43,985 nt of DNA, from positions 1 through 43,985 of the forward strand of contig JAEUGJ010000024.1 in NCBI GenBank assembly GCA_016775335.1, given 5' to 3'. Position numbers and translations under genes: made by a program. The stretch comes from Mogibacterium sp. (GTDB taxonomy: Bacteria; Bacillota; Clostridia; Peptostreptococcales; Anaerovoracaceae). Positions 14,130 to 22,042 of this stretch are shown here, piece after piece. The first letter of the stretch is position 1. Each line of letters opens with the position of its first letter. The notes under the pieces are model-generated. The model worked only from the letters and a program-made list of their open reading frames with translations. It did not search any database and was not told the DNA's origin.

Positions 14130-15368
14130 CTACACGATGGGTCTCGGCAATTCCTCCGGCTCCTCCGCCCCTTCTTTTATGGTATACATCGTCAGCCGGT
14201 CGCCCTCCATCAGTGTCACATTGCCTTTGGGCACGATACCCCGGCCATGGCGCTTTAGGAGAACGATGAAGCTGCGGCGGGAAATATCCAGTGACCGAAT
14301 CCGCTCCCCCACCCAGGGATGGCTGCGATGCAGCACGATTTCCTTCAGTTCCATGTTCTCGTTGCTGCGAGGGGATTCGCCGCTGAGAATCAAGCGGTCG
14401 CCGGCCCGGAGGCGTACATCGCCGTGGGGCATTTTCGTCTCCGTCCCCCGCAAGATTACCGCAATCATCAGGCCGGACGGAAGCGCCGTCTCCCAAACCA
14501 GCCGCCCGCACCACTCATCCTTCGGCTTCAGCATCACCTGGATGAAATGGATGTCGGCCTCCAGTCCGTACTCGCTGAGCTTCTGAATCCGCTGATATTG
14601 CTCCACAAAACCGGCAGAAATGATACCCGTGGGGATGGCCACCATGCCCACGCCCAGGAAAGCGATGAGGATGCCGAAGGTTTTGCCCAGCACAGTGATG
14701 GGGTAGATGTCGCCGTAGCCGATGGTGAGCAAAGTGGAGGCGGACCACCAGATTCCGGAGAAGGCGTTTCGGAACACCTCCGGCTGGGCATCATGCTCCA
14801 CGCTGTAGAGGCACAAGCTGGAGGCCATCATCAGCACCAATATGATAAAAAAAGAGGACAGGAGCTGCTGGCGTTTCCGAACGAGCACCTGAGAAATGAC
14901 ATTGAGGGAGTCGTAGTACCGGTTGATGCGGAAGAGGCGCAGAATCCTTGCCACCCGAAACATCCGGAAGGCGGTGGCGCCTCCCGGGAACATCACCGGC
15001 AGGTAGGCCGGAAGAAAGGACAGCAAATCGATTATGCCGGCACCGGATATCACGTACTTGCCCAGGGCACGGCCCTTTCCTACATTTGGGTACAGGCACT
15101 CCGCCGTGAGCAGCCGAAGAACGTAATCCACGCCAAAGAAGGCCGTGGTCACTTCCAGCACCAGCGTCAATCCGGTGCCGTAGGTCTGCGCCAGATGGTC
15201 ATAGGTCATCATAAAAGCGGCGGTCAGATTGACAATCAGCGCCAGGGAGCTGAAGATGTCGTAACCCAGACTCAGGGGATCCGACACCGTGCCGATGGAT
15301 ACCATTCGAAAGAGCCGGTGCTGCAGGCGGCCCCACGAGGTTTCTTCCGTTCTTATTTTTGTTTCCAT
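14130..15368 (-). CDS. Voltage-gated-type potassium channel with RCK-C (TrkA-C) domains
   Basis: A 412-residue six-helix channel. S1-S3 span about 35-125. An S4-like helix carries regularly spaced Arg (FRMFRVARILRLFRINR, about 134-150). S5, pore and S6 follow, with the K+ selectivity filter TIGYGD at 215-220. The cytosolic part has two TrkA-C/RCK-C type domains (about 285-330 and 355-405; each has a GDRL strand). It should gate potassium flux in response to voltage and a bound ligand; no RCK-N domain is evident. It has its own ribosome site (GAGGATTT) and seems monocistronic. Confidence 0.9.
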   Translation of the reverse strand: METKIRTEETSWGRLQHRLFRMVSIGTVSDPLSLGYDIFSSLALIVNLTAAFMMTYDHLAQTYGTGLTLVLEVTTAFFGVDYVLRLLTAECLYPNVGKGRALGKYVISGAGIIDLLSFLPAYLPVMFPGGATAFRMFRVARILRLFRINRYYDSLNVISQVLVRKRQQLLSSFFIILVLMMASSLCLYSVEHDAQPEVFRNAFSGIWWSASTLLTIGYGDIYPITVLGKTFGILIAFLGVGMVAIPTGIISAGFVEQYQRIQKLSEYGLEADIHFIQVMLKPKDEWCGRLVWETALPSGLMIAVILRGTETKMPHGDVRLRAGDRLILSGESPRSNENMELKEIVLHRSHPWVGERIRSLDISRRSFIVLLKRHGRGIVPKGNVTLMEGDRLTMYTIKEGAEEPEELPRPIV

Positions 15369-15519
15369 ACATTAAATCCTCATTCCAAAAATCCTTGATT
15401 TCATTATAGACAGTCCCGCATCCCGATGCAATTGTGAAATAATGTCCTATTATTCACAAGCTTTAATTAAATCTGAACAATTTTCAGCGTCACCCTCTAT
15501 TTTAAAAATATCCCAAAAA

Positions 15520-15617
15520 CAGAAAAAGAACGTATCCGATGGATACGCTCCGTTCCTGAATCTATAAGGTTTATGGTTAATGGTTGGCTTTTTCACAGCT
15601 AAGCTCTATCTCTTAGC
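15520..15617 (-). ncRNA. Candidate small RNA of about 95 nt
   Basis: On the minus strand a promoter-like pair (TTCAAT, 17 bases, TATTAT at 15627-15622) is followed by a 5' hairpin GCTAAG/CTTAGC (15617-15612 with 15603-15598). The stretch ends in a hairpin CGTATCC-atc-GGATACG (15547-15541 with 15537-15531) with a T-rich tail (TTCTTTTTCTG). No ORF fills it and the nearest minus-strand genes are not positioned to use this terminator. The -35 is weak. Not recognised as a known RNA family. Confidence 0.35.
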
Positions 15618-15673
15618 AAATATAATATACTCTATTTTCGGACAATTGAAAAACAGTAATTTTTTGTATTTAA

Positions 15674-15697
15674 ACAAGTATTTACTTGTGGTATAAT
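15674..15697 (+). promoter_or_regulatory. LysR promoter with palindromic operator
   Basis: TGGTATAAT is an extended -10 (hexamer 15692-15697). ACAAGTATTTACTTGT (15674-15689), a 7-bp inverted repeat, lies right upstream and is the natural site for autoregulation by the LysR protein. Confidence 0.5.
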
Positions 15698-15750
15698 GTT
15701 TAATCATTAACAGATCTGCTTAGTTGAAAAACACAAAAAAGGAGTTTTCC

Positions 15751-16668
15751 ATGACCAACAGCGAACGCGCCTTTCTGGCGCTCAGTGAAACACTTAATTT
15801 CACCCGCGCCGCGGACAAAATTTTCATCACTCAACAAGGAATCAGTGAGCACATCAAGAAACTGGAAGAGGATTACGGAACCACGCTGGTAATTCGAAAG
15901 CCGAAGGTGCAGCTGACCCCGGCGGGTGAAGTGCTCCGGGATATGCTTCTCCGGCAGGAAGCCATGGACCGGGATGTGCGCCAGACTATTTCGGAAATCA
16001 ACAGCGGGGACGCCGGCGAAGTCTCCATCGGCATCAGCGTCTCTCGGGTTCGTGCTTTTGCCGCCGACATCATCATCCGGTACCACATTGCCCATCCTCA
16101 TGTGAAAATCCACCTGTATTCCGACATCACCATGAAGCTGGAATCCATGCTGTTGGATAACAAACTGGACGGCATCATTGCGGTAAACGCCGTCCCGCAC
16201 CGGAACCTGCAGAAGGAACTGCTCTTTCAGGATCCGGTATATCTGGCCGTACCGGACCACATCGCTCGGGCGCGGACCGGCGACGCCACAACGGTGGACA
16301 TCGCCGATTACGCCGATCTCCCTTTCATTCGGGATTTGTCCGACAGCACCACCAGTTTTCTTATCGACCCATTCCTGGAGAGCCGGAATATCGAGCTGAA
16401 CAATATTATCAACGTCAGCGAATACGCCGTTCAGGCCTCCTTATGCAAGCGATTCGATGCCGCCATGTTCTGCGCCAAATCCTTCGCGTACTACAAGGAA
16501 GGCTCCATCGTTCAAGCCGGCCTGCGAACGCTGGAACTGGAGGGACTGGGCCATACCGTGGACATCAGCTTAATGACCTCCCGGAACCGGCACTACGCCC
16601 GCTGTGCCACGGACTTCTTCCAGACCATCCGGGATTCCCTGGATACCTTCTATGAGAAGGTTATGTAG
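15751..16668 (+). CDS. LysR-family transcriptional regulator
   Basis: A 305-residue protein of standard LysR length. The winged HTH spans about 1-62 (FLALSETLNFTRAADKIFITQQGISEHIKKLEEDYG), and a periplasmic-binding-protein-like ligand domain spans about 90-300. I start it at 15751, where AAGGAG precedes the ATG. It is convergent with the aconitase-family operon; only three bases separate the two stop codons. Being next to that operon, it may control it, although LysR genes are more often divergent from their target. The inducer is unknown. Confidence 0.88.
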   Translation: MTNSERAFLALSETLNFTRAADKIFITQQGISEHIKKLEEDYGTTLVIRKPKVQLTPAGEVLRDMLLRQEAMDRDVRQTISEINSGDAGEVSIGISVSRVRAFAADIIIRYHIAHPHVKIHLYSDITMKLESMLLDNKLDGIIAVNAVPHRNLQKELLFQDPVYLAVPDHIARARTGDATTVDIADYADLPFIRDLSDSTTSFLIDPFLESRNIELNNIINVSEYAVQASLCKRFDAAMFCAKSFAYYKEGSIVQAGLRTLELEGLGHTVDISLMTSRNRHYARCATDFFQTIRDSLDTFYEKVM

Positions 16669-16671
16669 GGA

Positions 16672-18057
16672 CTATAACGCAATTTCCTCGGCCAAAGCGC
16701 AGTGCGCCGCGGTAACCGGTGATGCCAGATAGATCTGCACCTTGCTGGTGCCCATTCGGCCCAGGAAGTTCCGGTTGTTGGTGGCCACCACCACCTCGTC
16801 ATCGGAAAGGATTCCGCCGGCTCTTCCGCAGCACAGGCCGCAGCCCGGTGTGGTAATCATGGCGCCGGCCTCCGACAGGGTTTCCAGCGTGCCGTCCGCC
16901 AATGCCGCCCGGTACACATCCCGGCTGGCCGGCGTTACGATTAGTTTTACGAACGGTGCCACCTTCTTACCCTTCAGAATTGCCGCCGCTGCCTGAAGGT
17001 CTTCCAGGCGGCCGTTGGTGCAGGAACCGATGAACACCTGGTCCACCTTGATGCCCGCTTCCTTTTCCACCGGCCGAACGGCATCCACCTGAGACGGACA
17101 GGCCATCACCGGTCTGAAATCCTCCGCCCGGTAATTCAGCACCCGCGCGAACTCCGTGCCCTCCGGTGACGACTCGTAACACAGGCTGCCCGTTTCTCCT
17201 TTTAGGAAACCCGGAGTCCCCGGAACGTGGGAACCCGGTTCGACGGAATCCGCCGCTTTGGCCGCCACATTCCCGGTGAGAATCATCCGGAAAATCTCGT
17301 CAAAAGCATCTTTATAGTCGTCTCCGAAAATCCCCTTGCTCATCGGATGGGCATCGGTGAAATGCAGCGTCTCCCGGTTCGGATAGCACAGCCCGCACTT
17401 TGCGCCGGTCTCCACCGTCATGTTGGACATGGTGAGGCGGCTGGCCACGGACATGCGATCCACGGTGCTCCCCGCAAATTCCAACGACTGATAGGTGGCA
17501 CCGCTGGCGGAGATATCGCCGATAACGGTGAGGATCACATCTTTCGACGTCACGTTCTCCGGCAGGGTTCCCTGAATGTTCACCCGGATGGTTTCCGGCA
17601 CCCGAAGCCACAGCTCGCCGGTTCCCAGGATTCCCGCCATCTCCGTGTAGCCGATTCCCGTGGAGAAAGCGCCCAGTGCGCCGTAGGTAACCGTGTGGCT
17701 GTCCGTTCCGAACACCACATCTCCCGGCTGCACGTACTTCTCCGCCATCAGCTGATGGCAAATTCCGTCGGTGCGGTGAACGTTTTTGATTCCGTATTTC
17801 CGGGCAAACGCGTCCCCCCGGTGGAAGTGCCGCACATCGTCCACTTGACTGGCCGGCACCATGTGGTCGTACACCAGCACCATGCGGTCCGGATCCCACA
17901 CCTTCGTAAATCCCATCTCTTCGAATTTGTCCGCCACAAAAGGAATGAAAATATCGTGCACCATCACCCGGTCCACCTTCGCGGTCACGATGTCCCCCGG
18001 CTTCGCATCCTTCTTTCCGGTATTTCTCCGGAGAATTTTCTCAATTAATGTCGCCAT
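16672..18057 (-). CDS. Aconitase-family dehydratase large subunit (LeuC-like), pair 1
   Basis: A 461-residue [4Fe-4S] hydro-lyase large subunit. Cluster ligands are C346 (IGSCTNGR), C406 and C409 (TTPGCGLCCG). The active-site His motifs VYDHMVPAS and GTDSHTVTYGALGAF are present. The enzyme isomerises or dehydrates a hydroxy di- or tricarboxylate. LeuC is the closest general name, but no leuA or leuB is nearby and a second pair sits upstream, so the substrate may be another alkylmalate, such as citramalate or dimethylmalate. The last gene of the four-gene operon, 9 bases after the small subunit. Confidence 0.85.
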   Translation of the reverse strand: MATLIEKILRRNTGKKDAKPGDIVTAKVDRVMVHDIFIPFVADKFEEMGFTKVWDPDRMVLVYDHMVPASQVDDVRHFHRGDAFARKYGIKNVHRTDGICHQLMAEKYVQPGDVVFGTDSHTVTYGALGAFSTGIGYTEMAGILGTGELWLRVPETIRVNIQGTLPENVTSKDVILTVIGDISASGATYQSLEFAGSTVDRMSVASRLTMSNMTVETGAKCGLCYPNRETLHFTDAHPMSKGIFGDDYKDAFDEIFRMILTGNVAAKAADSVEPGSHVPGTPGFLKGETGSLCYESSPEGTEFARVLNYRAEDFRPVMACPSQVDAVRPVEKEAGIKVDQVFIGSCTNGRLEDLQAAAAILKGKKVAPFVKLIVTPASRDVYRAALADGTLETLSEAGAMITTPGCGLCCGRAGGILSDDEVVVATNNRNFLGRMGTSKVQIYLASPVTAAHCALAEEIAL

Positions 18058-18066
18058 GCTCTCCTC

Positions 18067-18555
18067 CTATTCCAGCCCGTTCCGCTTTCTCATCGCCGGA
18101 ACCAGCCCGCCGGCATCCAGAATTTCCAGAAGGTTTTCCGGCAAATCCGCAATGGGATACGTCGCCCCGTTCACCCGAATCTGTCGGCCCACTTCCACGT
18201 CCATCACATCCCCTTCCTGCACGTGATCGATCAGATCGCTTTCGATGAGCAGAAGTCCGTTGTTGATGGAATTCCGGAAGAAAATCCGGGCAAAGGATTT
18301 GGCCACGATGCACCGAATGCCCAGGGCCTTGATCACCTCCGGCGCCTGCTCCCGAGAAGAGCCGCAGCCGAAATTTTTTCCCGCCACGATGCAGTCCCCG
18401 GGCTCCAGCATTCCCGCCAGCTCCGGCCGCAGCGGCGAAAAGGCGTAGGGCTTCATATCCTCCACGGAAGGGAGGGCCAGATATTCCGTGGGCATGATGA
18501 TATCCGTATCGATATCATCCCCCATGGTGTATATTTTTCCGCTAAAATGTTCCAT
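18067..18555 (-). CDS. Aconitase-family dehydratase small subunit (LeuD-like), pair 1
   Basis: A 162-residue swivel-domain subunit. Signatures are GDDIDTDIIMPTEYL at the N-terminus and NFGCGSSREQAPEVIKALG in the middle, the loop that closes over the substrate, then AKSFARIFFRNSINNGL. I start it at 18555, after AAGGAG. It pairs with the large subunit directly downstream. The order small-then-large repeats in the second pair upstream, which suggests duplication of a two-gene unit followed by divergence. Confidence 0.85.
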   Translation of the reverse strand: MEHFSGKIYTMGDDIDTDIIMPTEYLALPSVEDMKPYAFSPLRPELAGMLEPGDCIVAGKNFGCGSSREQAPEVIKALGIRCIVAKSFARIFFRNSINNGLLLIESDLIDHVQEGDVMDVEVGRQIRVNGATYPIADLPENLLEILDAGGLVPAMRKRNGLE

Positions 18556-18574
18556 TTTGTTACTCTCCTTCTCC

Positions 18575-19819
18575 CTAAAAACAAGCTTCCGCAATCTCAC
18601 CGGCCACCGCCGATGCCGTCACCGTCGCCGCGTTCGCCAGGTAGACGAAGGAATTCCGGTCGCCGGCCCGGCCCTTGAAGTTCCGAGTTCCCGTGCTGAT
18701 CAGCACTTCCCCTTCGCCGATCACGCCCTGGCAGCTGCCCCAGCACACGCTGCAGTTGGGATTCATTACGATGGCACCGGCCTCCATGAAGGTATCCAGA
18801 ATCCCTTCTCTCGCCGCCTGATTATAAATATCCCGGCTGGCCGGAACCACCAGGAAGCGAACGCCTTCCGCTACTTTCTTTCCTTTGATAACCTCGGCTC
18901 CCAGGCGAAGGTCCTCCAGCCGTCCGTTGCTGCAGGAACCCAGGAACGCTTCGTGAATCTTCGTTCCCGCCACCTCCGATACCGGTGCCAGGTTGTCCAC
19001 AAAATGCGGTTTGGCCACCACCGGCTGAATCTCCGAAAGGTCGATATCGTACACTTCGGCGAATTCCGCATCCGGGTCGCTCTCATAGCAGGCCACCGGC
19101 TCCCGGCCGTGCGCCTCCAGGTACTCCAAAGTCACCTCGTCCACCGGCATCAGTCCGGTTTTGGCCCCGGCCTCCACTGCCAGGTTGCACAGGACGAACC
19201 GATCGCTGACGGACAGCCCCGCCAGTCCCGGCCCCGCGAACTCCATGGCCTTATAGTTGGCGCCGTTGGCGCCTATTTTTCCGATAATCGTCAGAATCAC
19301 ATCCCGAGCGGTCACGCCTTTCCGCAGCGTGCCGGTCAGGTTGAACCGAAGGGTCTCCGGCACCATCACCCAGGATTTGCCCGTCACCATGGCGTACAGG
19401 TAATCTGTGCACCCCACACCGGTTCCGAAAGCCCCCAGACACCCGTAGGTGCAGGTGTGGCTGTCCGCCCCAAAAATCAACTGGCCCGGCCGAACGTATT
19501 TTTCCACCATCACCTGGTGGCAAATGCCCTCGCCCTCGTAGAAATCGATTCCGTGCTCCCGGGCAAAATCCCGCATCTTCTTCTGGGACTGCGCCGTCTT
19601 CACGCTGTCGCAAGGCACGTTGTGATCCACCACCCACACCAGCTTGGATGGATCTGCAATGTGCGGATTCTTCAAATTGTTGTATTTATCAATGGTCAGA
19701 TGTGTGGTGCCGTCGTTGCTCAGCATGTAATCCAAAGTCACCACGTGAATTTCACCGGCCTTTGCGGCGTCCACCCCGGCTGCCCGGGCGATGATTTTCT
19801 CTGCAATCGTCATTCCCAT
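18575..19819 (-). CDS. Aconitase-family dehydratase large subunit (LeuC/HacA-like), pair 2
   Basis: A 414-residue large subunit with cluster ligands C296 (LGSCSNGR), C356 and C359 (NPNCSVCWG), and the active-site VVDHNVPCDS and GADSHTCTYGCLGAF motifs. It is about 45 residues shorter than the pair 1 protein. Its C-terminal loop (NPNCSVCWGSCQG) differs from the TTPGCGLCCG of pair 1, as seen in the short archaeal/HacA-like branch that includes 2,3-dimethylmalate dehydratase. The two pairs therefore probably act on different substrates, or on two steps of one pathway. The exact reaction cannot be assigned. Confidence 0.83.
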   Translation of the reverse strand: MGMTIAEKIIARAAGVDAAKAGEIHVVTLDYMLSNDGTTHLTIDKYNNLKNPHIADPSKLVWVVDHNVPCDSVKTAQSQKKMRDFAREHGIDFYEGEGICHQVMVEKYVRPGQLIFGADSHTCTYGCLGAFGTGVGCTDYLYAMVTGKSWVMVPETLRFNLTGTLRKGVTARDVILTIIGKIGANGANYKAMEFAGPGLAGLSVSDRFVLCNLAVEAGAKTGLMPVDEVTLEYLEAHGREPVACYESDPDAEFAEVYDIDLSEIQPVVAKPHFVDNLAPVSEVAGTKIHEAFLGSCSNGRLEDLRLGAEVIKGKKVAEGVRFLVVPASRDIYNQAAREGILDTFMEAGAIVMNPNCSVCWGSCQGVIGEGEVLISTGTRNFKGRAGDRNSFVYLANAATVTASAVAGEIAEACF

Positions 19820-19883
19820 TTTTCTCTGTCTCCCTGTCTGCTTCTGCTAAAAATAATCTCGTCTCGTCCTGCGGTTTCCGGCG

Positions 19884-20354
19884 CTACGCCTCATCCAAAG
19901 AAGCGATCAGACCGCCCTGATCCAAAATCTTCTGCATGTACGGCGGCAGCTTGGTGCATTCGTAGGTGCTTCCGCCGCTGGTCACCGTGCCCGCATCCAA
20001 GTCCAGTTCCATTTCATCCCCATCTTTCACGCAGTCGTACAGATCCCGGCACACAATCACCGGCAAACCGATGTTGATGGAATTGCGGTAGAAAATCCGA
20101 GCAAAGGATTTGGCGATAACCGCCTTTACCCCCAGTGCCTTCAGCACGCCGGGTGCCTGTTCCCGGGAAGACCCGCATCCGAAATTCTCGTTGGCCACCA
20201 CGTAATCCCCCGGCTTCACTTTGTTGGCAAATTCCGGATCCAGGGATTCAAAGGTATGTCCCTTCATCTCCTCAATGGTGGGATACAGCAGGTACTGCGA
20301 TGCAATAATCTGGTCCGTATCCACATCCGAATCAAAACGATATAGTGTTCCCAT
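19884..20354 (-). CDS. Aconitase-family dehydratase small subunit (LeuD-like), pair 2
   Basis: A 156-residue swivel subunit with FDSDVDTDQIIASQYLLYP at the N-terminus, then NFGCGSSREQAPGVLKALG and AKSFARIFYRNSINIGLPV. The start at 20354 follows a GGGAGA ribosome site. It is the first gene of the operon and lies behind the promoter at 20406-20434. A 64-base gap to its large subunit is the longest gap in the operon. Confidence 0.85.
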   Translation of the reverse strand: MGTLYRFDSDVDTDQIIASQYLLYPTIEEMKGHTFESLDPEFANKVKPGDYVVANENFGCGSSREQAPGVLKALGVKAVIAKSFARIFYRNSINIGLPVIVCRDLYDCVKDGDEMELDLDAGTVTSGGSTYECTKLPPYMQKILDQGGLIASLDEA

Positions 20355-20405
20355 TTTTCTATCTCCCTTATTGATTTGCATTGTTTTTATGTTTTGACAC
20401 TAAAT

Positions 20406-20434
20406 TTTATAGTATATTATATCAGATTTAACAA
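20406..20434 (-). promoter_or_regulatory. Promoter of the aconitase-family operon
   Basis: TTGTTA (20434-20429) and TATAAA (20411-20406) on the minus strand, spacer 17. A start near 20400 gives a leader of about 45 bases. Confidence 0.5.
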
Positions 20435-20571
20435 TATTTGTGAATGGTTTTCTATTATTCTGCCCGCCCGGCGCTTTTATTTTTTCCGGCGGGCGTCCGG
20501 GCTCCGTATATCCAATCATATTGTCCATATTACAATCGTACAATCTCGTATGTCTAGAATTTTGAAGGTGA

Positions 20572-20808
20572 TTCACGCTTTCTGACAAAAAACTCGGATT
20601 TAGCGTGAACGGAATTCTCTAGAATTGCGGAAGTCTAATTTTGAAGCGACCGGTTGTGGACTTTACTTCACGCAAAAAAAAACAATCTTCTTCAAAAAGC
20701 GTGAACTTTTTTTCTACAACTTTTTGGCGTAAGAAATTGCATGCTTAAACCGTGTATTGCCGGAAATTTATTCACGCTAATCGAGGATAATTGTACGATT
20801 AGCGTGAA
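20572..20808. repeat. Three TTCACGC / GCGTGAA inverted-repeat pairs in intergenic DNA
   Basis: Arms at 20572-20579 with 20602-20609 (8 bp), 20667-20673 with 20699-20705 (7 bp) and 20771-20782 with 20797-20808 (12 bp, TTCACGCTAATC). Spacers are 14 to 25 bases and the pairs recur about every 100 bases. Copies of TCTAGAATT lie between them. I see no gene between 20435 and 20869. Confidence 0.65.
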
Positions 20809-20869
20809 GTCTTTTAAAAATTCTAGGCATATTTGATTCCTGCTATTCGCGAGGAATCCTTTAGATGAA

Positions 20870-20912
20870 AAGAGATGCACGAAAGGCGACTTCCGCCCTC
20901 CGTGCATCTCTT
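20870..20912 (-). terminator. Terminator of the cobalamin operon
   Basis: AAGAGATGCACG and CGTGCATCTCTT form a perfect 12-bp stem four bases past the last gene (cobD); the minus-strand reading ends in TTTTCATCT. A near copy lies at 43122-43166. Confidence 0.7.
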
Positions 20913-20916
20913 CCAA

Positions 20917-22026
20917 TTATTTGATGTTTCTCAGGCACTGCAAAAGCGCCATGTTCTCCCGGTGGGTTCGCACCGCTGTCCGATAGAACCCGGCGGTCAG
21001 CCCGTGGTAATCCCGGCAGTCCCGAATCAGAATTCCCTTATCCAGCAGCTTTTGGTGCAGTTCCCGGTCCCGAGATTGAAAGAGAATGTAATTGGCATCG
21101 GACGGGAATACCCGGAACCCTAGGCTCTCCAGTTCTGCCATCAGATACTCCCGTTCCCGGGCAACCATCTCTACCGAGGCTGTCAAATACCCGGAGGTTC
21201 CACCGGCTGAGGTTTCCGGTGCCGGAGTTCCTCCGGCGGCCGTGCCCCGCATCACATTTCCACCGGCCGCGGCCTCCAAGGCCGCCCTTCCGGCGTACTG
21301 GGCGAAAACGGACAGGTTCCATTCCGGCAGTTCACTTTGGATTCGCTCTGCCATGGGGCCGGAGCAAATGGCATACCCCAAGCGCACCCCGGGAATGGCA
21401 AATGTTTTGGTAAACGCCCGAAGGACCACCGCCGGCAGCGCCTCGCTGCGGATGCGGTGAATCAGCGAATCCGCAGCCCCACCGCTTAGTGCCAGAAAGC
21501 ACTCGTCCATCAGCAGCACCGTCCCCACCATCCGGCAGGTATCCGTAATTTCCCGGAGGCGATTCGCCGCGATTCTCTTCCCGTTGGGGTTGTTGGGGTT
21601 GGTGAGAATCAGCAGATTCGGTTTTACACGGGCAATCTCTTGGCAGATATTTTCCGGCAAGGTAAAATCATCTTCCGCCCGCAAAGGAATCCGGTGAATC
21701 CGGCTGGACGGAGCCGCGGCGTTCAGCGCGGTTTCGTAGCCGGAATAGCAAGGCGCCGTCACCATGCAGGTTTTCGGGGAAAGGGTCCGGATGATGCCGG
21801 GAATCAACTCCGATGCGCCGTTGCCCGGTACGATCTGTTCCTCCGCCAGCTGCCAGTAATTCGCCAATCCCCGGCGAAGCTCCCGATACTCCGGATCCGG
21901 GTATTCCTCCACGTGATTCAGTGCCGCCACCAGAGCGTCCTGCACCGAATCCGGCGGCCCCGCCGGATTCAGATTCACCGAGAAATCGTATTTGATTCTG
22001 TTCTCGTATATATTTCCTCCGTGCAC
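20917..22026 (-). CDS. cobD: L-threonine-O-3-phosphate decarboxylase (CobD type), PLP-dependent
   Basis: A 369-residue fold-type I aminotransferase-like protein opening with HGGNIYENRIKYDFSVNLNP, the CobD signature. The PLP lysine is K207 in RAFTKTFAIPGVRLGY, and TNPNNPNGK is at 142-150. It makes (R)-1-amino-2-propanol phosphate, the linker joining corrin and nucleotide loop; the similar HisC is less likely given the operon. Residues about 252-282 are an unusual Gly/Ala/Thr-rich insertion encoded by a repetitive GC-rich stretch. The last gene of the cobalamin operon, 16 bases after cbiB. Confidence 0.88.
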   Translation of the reverse strand: MHGGNIYENRIKYDFSVNLNPAGPPDSVQDALVAALNHVEEYPDPEYRELRRGLANYWQLAEEQIVPGNGASELIPGIIRTLSPKTCMVTAPCYSGYETALNAAAPSSRIHRIPLRAEDDFTLPENICQEIARVKPNLLILTNPNNPNGKRIAANRLREITDTCRMVGTVLLMDECFLALSGGAADSLIHRIRSEALPAVVLRAFTKTFAIPGVRLGYAICSGPMAERIQSELPEWNLSVFAQYAGRAALEAAAGGNVMRGTAAGGTPAPETSAGGTSGYLTASVEMVAREREYLMAELESLGFRVFPSDANYILFQSRDRELHQKLLDKGILIRDCRDYHGLTAGFYRTAVRTHRENMALLQCLRNIK

Positions 22027-22042
22027 GTGTCTCTCCTTTACG

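Noticed and set aside
18488..20077. Long open frame (529 codons) on the plus strand
   Set aside because: It lies opposite the aconitase-family genes, has a His/Arg/Pro-rich composition without domain motifs, and is explained by the GC-rich codon bias of the minus-strand genes.
20572..20808. CRISPR array
   Set aside because: The repeated word is only 7-12 bases, alternates in orientation and has no constant spacer length; no cas gene is near.
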